From assembly GCA_963790525.1 (NCBI GenBank), contig CAWBOV010000005.1, positions 334,941 through 398,940 of the forward strand: a stretch of 64,000 nt of DNA. The letters run 5' to 3'. Below the pieces are notes generated by a model, which saw only the letters and a list, made by a program, of their open reading frames with translations, was not told the origin of the DNA and ran no database searches. This DNA is from CAWBOV01 sp963790525. GTDB lineage: Bacteria > Actinomycetota > Actinomycetes > Mycobacteriales > Jatrophihabitantaceae. Shown here piece after piece: positions 24,462-34,073 of the stretch. Numbering within the stretch: the stretch's first letter is position 1; every line of letters starts with the position of its first letter. The translations under genes were made by a program, and so were the position numbers.

Positions 24462-26410
24462 GACGAGGCTCGCACCGGCGCCCCGGTGAGGGGGAACGAG
24501 GCACCGATCCGGCGGTACTCGCGTTGCAGGGCGAGGAGAACGTCCTCGTCACCGACCGGCGAGTCACGCTCGAGGGACAGCATCCTGGCGTGCAGCGTGG
24601 CATTGCGGATCTGGCCCCCGGTGAGCGAGCACCGGCGCGCGACCTGGTTCAGCAACGCAGGGTCCGCGGCATGGTCGGCGGGCAGGTGGGCGCGCCAGAG
24701 GTTCAGCCGCTGGTCGGCGTCCGGGGGGACGAAGTCGACGGTGACGTCGATGCGCCTGAGGAACGCGGGATCGATCCGGTTCCCCGCGTTGGTGGTGATC
24801 ACCACGATGCCGTCGAAGGTCTCCAGCCGCTGGAGCAGGAAGTTCGTCTCCAGGTTGGCGTAGCGGTCGTTGGCGTTGCTGACCTCGGTGCGGCGGGTCA
24901 TGAGCGCGTCGCCCTCGTCGAGGAGCAGCAGCACATCCAGCTCCTCGGCCCGCGCGAGCACCTGATCGAGGTTGCGTTCGGTCTCGCCGATGTACTTGTT
25001 CACCACGGCGGCCAGGTCGACCCGGTACACGTCCAGGTGCAGCCGGGCGGCCAGGTACCGCGCGGTCAGGGTCTTGCCGGTTCCGCTCGGGCCGCTGAAC
25101 AGGGCACGCACCCCGCGATTCACCGTCCCGCTGAGCGCGCCGTCGGAGGCGGCCAGCCGCTCGCGCTGGCGGCAGCGCGCGAGGAGGGTGTCGACCTCGC
25201 TCGACGCGGACGCACCCATGACGGGCGGGCGGGGCGCGGTGAGCGGCGCCAGCCGGGTGGCCAGCGTCTCGAGCGTCTGCCGCTGCAGAGCGCGCGACGC
25301 CGTCCGGACGTCCTCGGGGGTGACGGTGCCGCGCCCGTCGGCCAGGGCGGCGGCCGTGGCCAGACGTGCGGCCCGGTGGATGTTGCCGGGCGTGAGCAGG
25401 AACGACTCGACGATGGTGTCGGCGGCCGCGGGATCGGCCTGGATCGCGCCGCGCCACAGCACCCGGCGTTCGGCCGCCGAGCACGGGCCGAGGGCGAACC
25501 CGACGGCGCGCTCGGTGGGCGGGCCGCTCAGGCCGCCACTGCGCCCGAGCACGACCCCCAGCGGCCGCTCCAGCCCGGGCAGGGCCGGCAGGCGCAGGGT
25601 GTCCCCCGGCCCCGGGTCGGCCACGACGACGGGAAAGGCGTCCCCCAGCTCGGCCAGGGGCGCGAGCAGCTGCCAGCCCGCGTCGCCGACGGCGCCGTCG
25701 TGGACCAGCGTCCCCTGGTGCAGGGCGCGGGCGACCGAGCCCAGCAACGTGAGCCGGCCGCTGCCGTCCATCCCGCGCAGGACGACGGCCGACACCCCAC
25801 CGCTGCGCACGAGGTCGGGCAGCCGCGGCGCCGCCTCGGCGACCTCGCCGTCCAGCACCACGTCGGCCAGGTCGGGAAAGCTCTGCGCGGCACGGAAGGT
25901 GAGCGTCGCCGGCAGCGACGCGGCGGTGATCCGCCCGCTCTGGATGACGTCCCAGATCGCGACGGGCAGCCGCGGTACCCACTCCGACCGCGGATCGCTC
26001 AGGTTGTCGATGGTCAGCAGGCCGCGGGCGGCGAGCGCCTGGGCGCGCTCCTGCAGATCGGCGCTGCTGCCGTCGGCGTCGGCCAGCAGCCAGGCCAGCA
26101 GCCCGACGCAGGGACGCCGTGAGGGCAGGGGGTCCTGCAACGGTGCGAACAGCGCGCCGAAGCGCACGTCGCCCTCGATCAGCCCGGCGGCGACGAGCAG
26201 GTGGGCGTCGGCGCGCGAGAGACGCGTCAGCGGCAGCCGCGCGCCGGTCGCGGTCGCCTCGAACCGGTCCAGCTCGTCGTCCCAGTCGACGCGGCGGGCG
26301 GAGTGCTCGGCGGCGAGCCAGTCCGGCACCCGCGCCCCCAGGGTGTGGACGATGCGACCGACCACGGCCTCGCGGTGGAGCCGGGCATGGCGGGCGGCGA
26401 GATCGGTCAC
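24458..26410 (-). CDS. eCIS AAA+ ATPase (Afp15/Pvc15-like)
   Basis: A 650-aa ATPase. The C-terminal AAA+ module (about residues 400-640) has Walker A SGPSGTGKT, Walker B LLLLDEGDA, sensor TTNAGNRIDPAFLRRID with the arginine finger, and a C-terminal lid (GGQIRNATLHARML). The preceding region contains a degenerate P-loop (GMDGSGRLTLL, Lys replaced by Arg), so it is probably a two-AAA protein with an inactive first ring. An ATPase is a hallmark of eCIS loci; proposed roles are particle assembly or cargo handling. GTG start at 26410 overlaps the upstream stop (GTGA), and its own stop overlaps the toxin start, putting payload in the same operon. Confidence 0.9.
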   Translation of the reverse strand: MTDLAARHARLHREAVVGRIVHTLGARVPDWLAAEHSARRVDWDDELDRFEATATGARLPLTRLSRADAHLLVAAGLIEGDVRFGALFAPLQDPLPSRRPCVGLLAWLLADADGSSADLQERAQALAARGLLTIDNLSDPRSEWVPRLPVAIWDVIQSGRITAASLPATLTFRAAQSFPDLADVVLDGEVAEAAPRLPDLVRSGGVSAVVLRGMDGSGRLTLLGSVARALHQGTLVHDGAVGDAGWQLLAPLAELGDAFPVVVADPGPGDTLRLPALPGLERPLGVVLGRSGGLSGPPTERAVGFALGPCSAAERRVLWRGAIQADPAAADTIVESFLLTPGNIHRAARLATAAALADGRGTVTPEDVRTASRALQRQTLETLATRLAPLTAPRPPVMGASASSEVDTLLARCRQRERLAASDGALSGTVNRGVRALFSGPSGTGKTLTARYLAARLHLDVYRVDLAAVVNKYIGETERNLDQVLARAEELDVLLLLDEGDALMTRRTEVSNANDRYANLETNFLLQRLETFDGIVVITTNAGNRIDPAFLRRIDVTVDFVPPDADQRLNLWRAHLPADHAADPALLNQVARRCSLTGGQIRNATLHARMLSLERDSPVGDEDVLLALQREYRRIGASFPLTGAPVRASS

Positions 26411-27939
26411 GTCAGGTCCCCGCCTTCGAAGTGGAAGGCGACGATGCGGCCGAGTTCGGGCACCCAGCCCGGATCGCGGTCCAGGCCGCAGACCCGGGCA
26501 GCCAGGTCGATCTGCTCCAGGGTGAGCACGACGTCCAGGTGGGTCGCGGTGGCGGTGATCCAGCCGGGCCGGCACAGCGCCTCGACGGGCACCTCGTGCT
26601 CCTCGAGGGCCGCGCGGACCGTGGCGACGAGGTGGACGGCCCGCTCGGGCGCAACCGGGGAGGCAGGAGCGGACGTCCGCTCGGGCACAACCGGGGAGGC
26701 AGGAGCGAACTGCTGAGCGTCCGGGTGCGCGAGCAGCTGCCAGAGCGGGTCGTCGGGCTGGTCGTCGGGGAGCAGCCCGCGCGCCACGGCGTCGAGCAGT
26801 GCCCAGGCGCTGACGTCGTCGTCGGCCACGAGCAGGGGCAGCAGATTCACCAGGTAGAGCGCGGACGCAAAGCTGCTGCGCACTCCCTGCTCCCACCGGG
26901 TGTCCGGTGCAGACTCGGCGGAATCGCCCGGAGGCGTGGCATCCTCGGCGTCCGTCGCTGCGGGCACCTCGTCGCGCCGCTGCGGCAGGTCAGCTTCCCG
27001 GGCGGGCGCGGCGGCAGCCATCGGCGGTTCGTCGGGCCGCCCGGCCTCCACCTGCTGGGGGGCCGCGGCAGCGACGGTATGCGGGGCTGGCGCGTCCGCG
27101 TCGAGGAGCGTCCGCACGGCCACGGCGAGACGCGGCCCCCGGGCCAGCGCCGGGAGCGTCCGCAGCGACAGGGCGACGCCGAGCAGCGCGTGCTGCTCCG
27201 GGTGCAGCCCGGTGACGGCGGTCGCCGGCAGGAACCGTGTCCACGGCAGCGGCCGGGTCATGTCGGGGTGGCGTGCTTGCGGTGATGCCTCAGCCACGTG
27301 AGCGCCTCCGCTGCCGCCGGCCGGACGCAGGGGTGGCGCCGGTTCCTGCGGCACCGTCAGGCCGTACTCGGCCTGGACCGCGGCACGGACCTGAGCGGCC
27401 TCGGCGGGCGTGAGCACGGACACCGCCTGGACGGCCGCGGGCAACGGCAGCGCGGCCAGGACGGCGGGCACCCACCGCGGACGCGCCAGCCAGACCGCCG
27501 CGAGCACCGCTCCGATCCGGCCGCCCCGCACCGGCGGTAACGGGCCCGACGGCAGGACCTGCAGCGACGTCGAGTTCAGCAGATCGTGCCAGTACCAGGC
27601 GTCCAGGTCGCCGGCCACGGCATCGCGGGTGAGGCAGGTCAGCAGCTCGACCTCGTCGGCGAAGAGCACCGCGTCGGCACGGGCACCGTCCCGGGTCCGG
27701 GCCGGGCGGACCGCGGTACGCCGCCGCACCTCCAGCAGGTCCCGCGCACCGGCCGGGGACAGCTGGTCGACCCGCCAGGTCAGGCGCCGCAGCACGAGCA
27801 CCGACCGGTCCGCTGTGACGGCGCCCCCGAGCCCGTCGAGGAGTGCCTCCGCCCGCAGCCGTGCTGTGACGTCGTGGCCGAGCCGGCCGCCGCGCTCCGG
27901 CCGGACGGTCAGGCGTCCCACCCGGACGGTGGCCTGCAC
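26407..27939 (-). CDS. eCIS-associated protein of unknown function
   Basis: A 510-aa protein without signal peptide or membrane helix. The N-terminus (VRVGRLTVRPERGGRLGHD, RSVLVLRRLTWRVD) is beta-rich. The middle has AWYWHDLLNS and a long Ala/Pro/Glu-rich linker (about residues 240-340), where 33-bp near-repeats encode a PASPV..PER sequence twice near residue 425. The GTG at 27939 lies 8 nt after the preceding stop and gives a start matching the beta-rich N-terminus; the open frame further up is only GC-rich shadow. The stop overlaps the ATPase start (GTGA). No family recognised; the place between fibre-like genes and the ATPase fits an accessory of assembly. Confidence 0.6.
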   Translation of the reverse strand: MQATVRVGRLTVRPERGGRLGHDVTARLRAEALLDGLGGAVTADRSVLVLRRLTWRVDQLSPAGARDLLEVRRRTAVRPARTRDGARADAVLFADEVELLTCLTRDAVAGDLDAWYWHDLLNSTSLQVLPSGPLPPVRGGRIGAVLAAVWLARPRWVPAVLAALPLPAAVQAVSVLTPAEAAQVRAAVQAEYGLTVPQEPAPPLRPAGGSGGAHVAEASPQARHPDMTRPLPWTRFLPATAVTGLHPEQHALLGVALSLRTLPALARGPRLAVAVRTLLDADAPAPHTVAAAAPQQVEAGRPDEPPMAAAAPAREADLPQRRDEVPAATDAEDATPPGDSAESAPDTRWEQGVRSSFASALYLVNLLPLLVADDDVSAWALLDAVARGLLPDDQPDDPLWQLLAHPDAQQFAPASPVVPERTSAPASPVAPERAVHLVATVRAALEEHEVPVEALCRPGWITATATHLDVVLTLEQIDLAARVCGLDRDPGWVPELGRIVAFHFEGGDLT

Positions 27940-27947
27940 CCGGGCAC

Positions 27948-29603
27948 CTACCGCTTGTTCGCCGACACGGCGGCGGCGGCCGAGAACAGCTCGCCGGACA
28001 CGAACGGCGGCTGCGTGCCCCGCGACCAGACGGTGTTCTTCATGAAGACGACGTACAGCGTCGGGGTGGTGCCCGCGCCCAGAGCCGACGCGCCACCCGC
28101 GGTGATGTTCTGCAGGACCAGGTACCAGATCAGCGGTGCCGTCGCCGCCTGCCCGTCCAGGTGCCCGATGCCGACGTCGGCGATGGGTGGGGCGACGTAG
28201 ACGCCCCCACCCGCACCGCTGTCGCCCGCACTCGTCCACTGCTGCGTGGTCAGCGCCGCGAAGTCCTCGTCGCCGAAGGCGGTCTTGCCGAAGACCGACG
28301 ACACCGGCGACCCCGGGGCGGCCTCCCACGACTGCCGCAGGGCGAAGTCGGCCACGTCCCAGTCGAGGATCCCGCCGCAGGTGGCGCTGCCACCGAAGAA
28401 CGTGCTGAGGTCGAACGCCGGCTGAGTCGACTTCACCCCCAGCGCGGAGCTGATGTAGTCCAGCTGCTCCACCGTCAGAGCCCGGACGAAGTTGAACCGG
28501 ACCCCGCCCGGGGTCACCGAGAACATGTCCGCGTCACCGAGGTCGAAGCGCCCCGCCGGCGCCCCCTCGGCCGGGTCCTGCTCCCGTCGCTGCCGCTCGA
28601 GCTCGGTGAGCTTGAGGATCGATCCGCGCAGCGCCCCGAGTACCTCCGTGACCAGCTGGGTGCCGATCGGAAGGAACCCGACCGGGGGCAGCAGCGGGAA
28701 GGTCGTCGCTGCCGAGGTGTTGGCGGCGGCTCCGGCTGCCACGATCTCTGCGGCCTGGTCCTGGAACTGCAGGAAGCGCGCCTGCCCGTCCGCGCGGCGC
28801 CGATCCGCGACCACCCCGGACCAGGGGGCGGTGACCGGGTCGGGAGCGGTGATGCTGCGGCGGGCGGACCAGTTGTCGACGAAGTCGACCGCCTGGCCGT
28901 TCCAGTAGAACACCGCCAGCGGCGCGTCGGACGGGGTCAGGTCGGCCGGGTCCAGCGTGTCGAACCCGCCGTAGCCGGGCGCGAAGGAGAACGGATCGGC
29001 GCCGAGGAGGGCCAGCTGCTCGGTGCCCAGGCACCAGTGGGCGAGCAGGGTCCGGCGGTTGTCGGCGGTCACCGGCACGTCCAGCACGGTGTCCCCCATG
29101 GGAAGCGGGATCGCCTTGAACTGCACCCCCTCGACCTGCCACTGCGCCGCGCATCCCGCCGACGAGGTGCTGTCCGGCGGCGCCGCCATCGGGGCGGAAC
29201 CGCTGAGCTGGCAGGTCGGCTGGGCGGTCAGCAGGTAGGGCCCGGTCGAGATCGCCGCCGTCCCTCCGGGCGACGCGGGCGTGCAGCAGGAGAACGACGC
29301 GCCCGTCGCGGTGCTGGCCGCCGCGGCGAAGGTCAGCGGCAGGGTGATCGACGCGCCGACCGTGACCGCGTCGCCGGACGGCGCGACGGCCAGCCCCGGA
29401 GCCACGGTCAGGCTGGTCGCCGCGGCCGTGACCCACAGGCCGTCGACGACCCCGTGCCCGGCGGCCTGGCCGATGCGCCGATCCCGCGTGCGCAGCGTCG
29501 CCTGGCTGGTCGCGAGATCCTCCGCGGTCAACAGCCTGCCGTTGACGTAGTTCGGCAGCTGGCTGCCGCCGGTGAAGTCCGTCCCGACCAGTTGGCTGGT
29601 CAT
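27948..29603 (-). CDS. eCIS fibre/baseplate-associated protein (paralogue of the next gene's N-terminus)
   Basis: A 551-aa intact protein. Its N-terminus LPNYVNGRLLTAEDLATSQ...HGVVDGLWV repeats the design of the neighbouring 29600-31500 product (VNYAYGMVLG...HERALHGYGTVYGLQV), followed in both by a stretch ending GxAxxxxGxxVxV. A beta-rich body with several Cys residues follows, suggesting an exposed structural part. The C-terminus is beta-rich (PLIWYLVLQNI, TLYVVFMKN). ATG at 29603 overlaps the previous stop (ATGA). A tail-fibre or needle-collar component is the best guess; no established family name is assigned. Confidence 0.65.
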   Translation of the reverse strand: MTSQLVGTDFTGGSQLPNYVNGRLLTAEDLATSQATLRTRDRRIGQAAGHGVVDGLWVTAAATSLTVAPGLAVAPSGDAVTVGASITLPLTFAAAASTATGASFSCCTPASPGGTAAISTGPYLLTAQPTCQLSGSAPMAAPPDSTSSAGCAAQWQVEGVQFKAIPLPMGDTVLDVPVTADNRRTLLAHWCLGTEQLALLGADPFSFAPGYGGFDTLDPADLTPSDAPLAVFYWNGQAVDFVDNWSARRSITAPDPVTAPWSGVVADRRRADGQARFLQFQDQAAEIVAAGAAANTSAATTFPLLPPVGFLPIGTQLVTEVLGALRGSILKLTELERQRREQDPAEGAPAGRFDLGDADMFSVTPGGVRFNFVRALTVEQLDYISSALGVKSTQPAFDLSTFFGGSATCGGILDWDVADFALRQSWEAAPGSPVSSVFGKTAFGDEDFAALTTQQWTSAGDSGAGGGVYVAPPIADVGIGHLDGQAATAPLIWYLVLQNITAGGASALGAGTTPTLYVVFMKNTVWSRGTQPPFVSGELFSAAAAVSANKR

Positions 29604-31500
29604 TTGTCGTTGCCCGTCAGGTGCCAGTACGCACTGATCATCTCCTCGGACTCGTTCCAGTTGAGGAACGTGGTCCCGGACTTCTTCATCCACTGCACCA
29701 GCGTCATCGTCTCGCCCTGCCCGGCGCCTGCGACGTCGACGACCTCGACGATCGTCTTGGCCGCGTAGAACAGGAAGCGCACGTAGGCGGCACGCTGGCC
29801 GAAGGTGCTGTGGAAGTTCGCCGTCCAGACGTTGGGCGAGCTCTGGAAGGTTCCGGTCGAGCCACTGCGGTTGAACGGGTCGGACTCCTCGACGTAGGTC
29901 ACCAACTCCGCCTCGAGCGACCTGATCGTCACGCGGGGGCCGTGCTCACTGGTGAACTGCGGATGGAACCAGAACTCCATGAAGAAGTCGTCGGAGATGT
30001 CGACCGGCGTGGACGAGGTGATGGTCACGAACTCGACCACCGGCGGGGCGGGAGTCGGCGCGGGCGGCTGCTCCACGACCGCCGGGACCTCCACCGTCGC
30101 GTAGACCACGACCTCGCCCGAGGGCTGCGTGTCGAGCAGGTCCAGCCCACCGCTCACCCGATCGGCGAGCGTGGTGGAGAAGTCCCCGACGAACACCGAC
30201 TCCGGCACGAAGGAGATCGCGACCTGGTCCCGGTCGACCGCGGCGAACTCGCTCTTGGGCGTGAGGATCCAGACGTCGGAGAAGGCCGGCGACACGCCGC
30301 TCGGATCGGCCGGCGCGAACGGGTCGTAGCTGCCGAAGACGCCGGCTCGGCTCTCGACCTGGATCGGCTCGGTCAGCGCCACCGGCTGATCCAGGTGGAA
30401 CCAGACGGTGAAGGTCAGCACGCCGCTGACGTCGACGGAACTGGTCACGGTCGCCAGCTCCTGCGCCTTCGTCACCGCCGGTCCGGCCTCGGACAGGATG
30501 CGCAGTTCCTGGATCAGCCGGGTGTGCAGCACGTAGGGGCGCCCGGCGTCGTCGGCGTCGTCGCACGAGGCGATCACCGGATCGGTGGCCGGCGAGGAGG
30601 TGAGCGGCCCGAGGGTGAAGGTGATCGAGGCCAGCAGGATCGAGGGATCCCAGCTCTCCGGCGGCGCGGTCAGGGCCGGTGACAGCAGCGGGCGCACCTG
30701 GGTCACCCAGAAGGTGAAGATCCGGTCCAGGGCGTCGTTGGCGGTCTCCGCGGGCAGGCGCCACACGATGGGACCGGACGGCGCGTCGGACACGGTCGGC
30801 CAGTCCACCAGCGGCCACAGGTCCTGCGGGCCCGCGTCGACGTCGGAGGGCAGAGCCCGGACGGCCTCGATGATCTCGGCCTCGCTGGACAGCGACGGGT
30901 CCAGGCCGGCCACGATCTGGACGGAGTTGAGCAGCCGCGCCAGGCGCCGGTCGGTGTCCCACTCCGGCATCAGCGGGGGCGACCAGCGCAGTTCGATGTC
31001 CCACGCGTCGCGGATGCGGGAGGCGACCTGGGTCTGGGCGCTGCTGCTGCAGGGCTGGCCGGGCAGGGGCACCAGGTCGTCGAGGCACTCGGCGTACTTG
31101 GCGACGACGTAGACGGTCAGCTCGCCGGACACGCCCATGTTCGCCGAGATCGTGCCCGGGTTCGGCCTGCTCCTGCGCGCCCAGCCAGGCCCCGAGGCGG
31201 GCGCACTGGGCGGTGCGCACGACGATCTCGCGCCCCCACTGGTCGATCGCCATTCCGGGGGTGACGCCGACGGTGTAGTCGCCGCCGGCCCCGGCCGCCG
31301 GCGCGGTGGTGACCTGCAGCCCGTACACCGTGCCGTAGCCGTGCAGGGCCCGCTCGTGCAGGTAGTCCTTCTGCAGGAAGTACTGCTGTTCCTGGAGGAA
31401 CTCGCCCGAGCCCCAGCACCATGCCGTAGGCGTAGTTCACGCGCAGGTCCGGGCTCAGGGTCCCGGTCGAGATGGACACGCAGGGATCGTTGACGCTCAC
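29600..31500 (-). CDS. eCIS fibre/baseplate-associated protein (two apparent frame breaks)
   Basis: Reconstructed length about 633 aa. The GTG at 31500 begins MSVNDPCVSISTGTLSPDLR and runs into VNYAYGMVLGLG; removing one base in the G run near 31405 continues as EFLQEQQYFLQKDYLHERAL and HGYGTVYGLQV; removing one G near 31155 continues into the intact remainder to 29600. The body is beta-rich with paired FxFHLDQP / FWFHPQFT segments, as in tail-associated structural proteins. The N-terminal module is shared with the downstream gene, so the two are paralogues. No membrane or enzymatic motif is seen. The stop overlaps the next ATG (ATGA). Exact role unknown. Confidence 0.68.
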
Positions 31501-31534
31501 GACGGGCTCCTCGAGGTGGTCAGTGCTGGGCGGT

Positions 31535-34067
31535 TCATAGCGCGGGCAATCCGCCGACGCGGTCGCGGTCGGAGACGACGCGGTCGGCTGATGTCGAAGG
31601 GGCGCGGGTAGCCGAGGTACCCGGCTGCGAGCAGGTCCTGTCCGGTGACCATCGGGACGAACGCCGGCGCGGTGCCGAGCTCGGTGTCCAGACCCAGCCG
31701 GGCCTGCCCGACGATGAACAGGTCGTAGTAGCTGGCGCACGGCGAACAGCGTGTGGGCGGGCTTCGCGGAGTCCACGATGCGCTGGACCATCGCGAGGGT
31801 GTCGCGTCGAGGAGTCGACCGGGACGAGCACGTCGAAGCGGTGCGCGGAGGTCGCCACCCGGGTGTACTCGTCCGGCGCGGTCTCCGCCGTGACGGTCGG
31901 GATCGCCGTAGGCCAGCCCGCCGGTGTCGCGGGTGAGGAACCGCTCGATGACCCGGACTCCACCGACGTCCCCACCGCAGTAGCTGAAGATCGAGTCGTC
32001 GAGGGGGCTCCCCAGGTACACCCGCAGCGTGCTGACGACCCCGGCGCACCGTGCCACGCATCCGGTAGTAGCGGTCGACGTTGCGGATCAGGAAGCGGCG
32101 CTGTGCCTCCGTCCACTGGGGATCCAGCGCCAAGCCGAACCAGCACGCCAGCCAGGGCAGGTCCTCGGCCAGCGTGGTGCGCGCGTCGAGCAGGAGGTGC
32201 GAGTGCTCGATGCGCTCCTCGATGGCGGTGTAGAAGCCTTCGAAGTTGGCGAGGAAGCGATCGAGGAAGCGATCGGGCGAGTCGCTCGCGGGATAGATCG
32301 CCGGCAGGTAGTGGTCGGAGTAGGAGAAGCGCGGGTACCAGGCACGCAGGGTGCGCAGCAGCGGGGTGCTCCGGCCGTTGCCGGTGAGGGTGAGCTCGAC
32401 CTCGAGGTAGCGCCCGATCACCTGCTGGAAGAGCAGTTCGAAGGTCCCGGTGTGGTCGGGCAGGGCCCGGGTCACGGGGTCGCGCTGATCGGCCCACGGG
32501 TCGTACCAGGGCAGTTCGGGGCCGCCGCCGCGTTCGTAGGGGACCGGCTGCGGGAGCCAGTGCGCCTGCAGCAGCAGGTCGGGGTCGTCACTGGCGCGGG
32601 CGCGGACGGAGACCGAGGTGCCGTTCGGGATCTCGGCGTCGAGGAAGCAGCCGATGCCAGACGCAGCCGGGGACCTGGCTGTCGAAGGAGGAGCCCGCGG
32701 GCGTCGGCACGCTGGATTCCCGGACGGGCCGGCCGTGAGGAGATCGGTGAAGCCGGTCGACGTGGTGAGTGTGCCCGAGGAGGCGAACCGGCATTCGGTG
32801 AACACCTCGACGGGGATCCAGCGGTTGCTGAAGTCGTACCAGATGTCGGCGCCGGCGCGGACGAGTGCCTTACCGTCCCAGCGCCGCAACGGCAGGAAGT
32901 CCGGCCGGGCGAGGAAGGTGTGCTCGGTGGTGCCGCCGACGTCGGCGGTCTCCAGGTCGAAGGCGACGACCTGCTTGCCCTCGCTGTCGACGATGTAGAA
33001 CAGGGGCGCCGCGCCGGGAGCGGTGGCCAGCGGCCCGGTCGCGTAGACGAAGTCGAAGCCGAGCAGGGAGTACTGCTGCGGCGTGCTCGTCGGATCGCGG
33101 GGGTCGATCACCTCGACGGAGTCGGCGAGGGACACCGACCAGAGCAGCTGGTCTCCGTCGAACAGGTGCACCAGTGAGTACCCGCGGATCGGGTCGGAGT
33201 CCAGGATCAGCACGCCGCCGTCGGGTCCCGGCTCGATGCTGACCGGGTGCATCGGGCTGCGCAGCGACGGCGACGTGAGCGGCGTGCCGATCGGCTGCAC
33301 GCTCCCGGTGAGCGACTCGGTCGTGACCGGATCCCCGGGTACAAGGACGGGTTGGAACAGCGTGGGCACGGATGCCTGGGTGCCGCGGACGCGCAGGTGC
33401 TCGTCGAGCCGCCAGTAGGTCAGGTTGGCCTGGTCGAGCACGAGCGCTCCGCCGTCGGGGAGATCGGTGAGATCCCAGGGTTCGAAGCCACCGCCGGGCC
33501 ACGGCATCGACAGCGGCTCCCCGCCGGACTGCAGGTCGAACACGAGCAGTCCGCTCTCCGCGGGCTGCCCGGGGCGCCGGGGTAGAGGTAGCCGGCGAGC
33601 AGGTAGTGGCGCGTCGTGACCGTGAGTCCCTGCAGGACCATGCCCGGACGCGGGGTCGGCGCGCAGGTCGCGAAGTCCGCGCCGGCCGCGTCCGCGCAAC
33701 TCGTCCACTGGTCGCTCACCCGCCACCACGTCGTCGAGGACGTGTCGTCGGTGGGCAGCCAGCGGATCGACGTGCGGTCGTCGTCGATCCAGTACCAGTT
33801 GCCGTAGCCGTCGCGCCCGGCACCGCGGCGGTTCGATTCCGGCAACGGTAGGGTCCGGCCGGCCCTGCGGAACAGGGGCGTGTCGCGGTGCAGGCGCAGC
33901 ACGTCCATGTCGGCGTCGTACTGCAGCGACGTCGGCGTCGCGGACGGCAGCGCCTCGTCCTCGTCGTGCCAGAGGCTGCCCAGCGTGCGGCCGGACGCGC
34001 TGTCGACGCAGCGCGCCCAGTCCTCCTCGCCGCGGAGGAGGTGATACTGCGAACCCTGGACGTCCAT
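31535..34067 (-). CDS. Phage tail protein I-like baseplate protein (several frame breaks)
   Basis: About 840 residues when frames are joined. ATG at 34067 starts MDVQGSQYHLLRGEEDWARC. A long N-terminal beta-propeller-like part follows (repeated GxxLVLD, GVLILDSDP, FYIVDSEGKQVVAFDLE). The C-terminal third is a typical tail protein I/TIGR02242 region: SDHYLPAIYPASDSPDRFLDRFLANFEGFY, then LPWLACWFGLALDPQW and RYYRMRGT, which builds the baseplate wedge. Frame breaks are needed near 33575, 32715, 32660, 32055, 31905, 31815, 31735 and 31595; all conserved blocks survive on both sides, which argues for sequence error. It starts 6 nt after the gpJ-like gene stop. Confidence 0.78.
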
Positions 34068-34073
34068 GACAGC

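Noticed and set aside
24185..26122. A rightward 645-aa frame antisense to the ATPase
   Set aside because: Composition typical of a shadow and no recognisable domain, while the opposite strand encodes a complete AAA+ protein.
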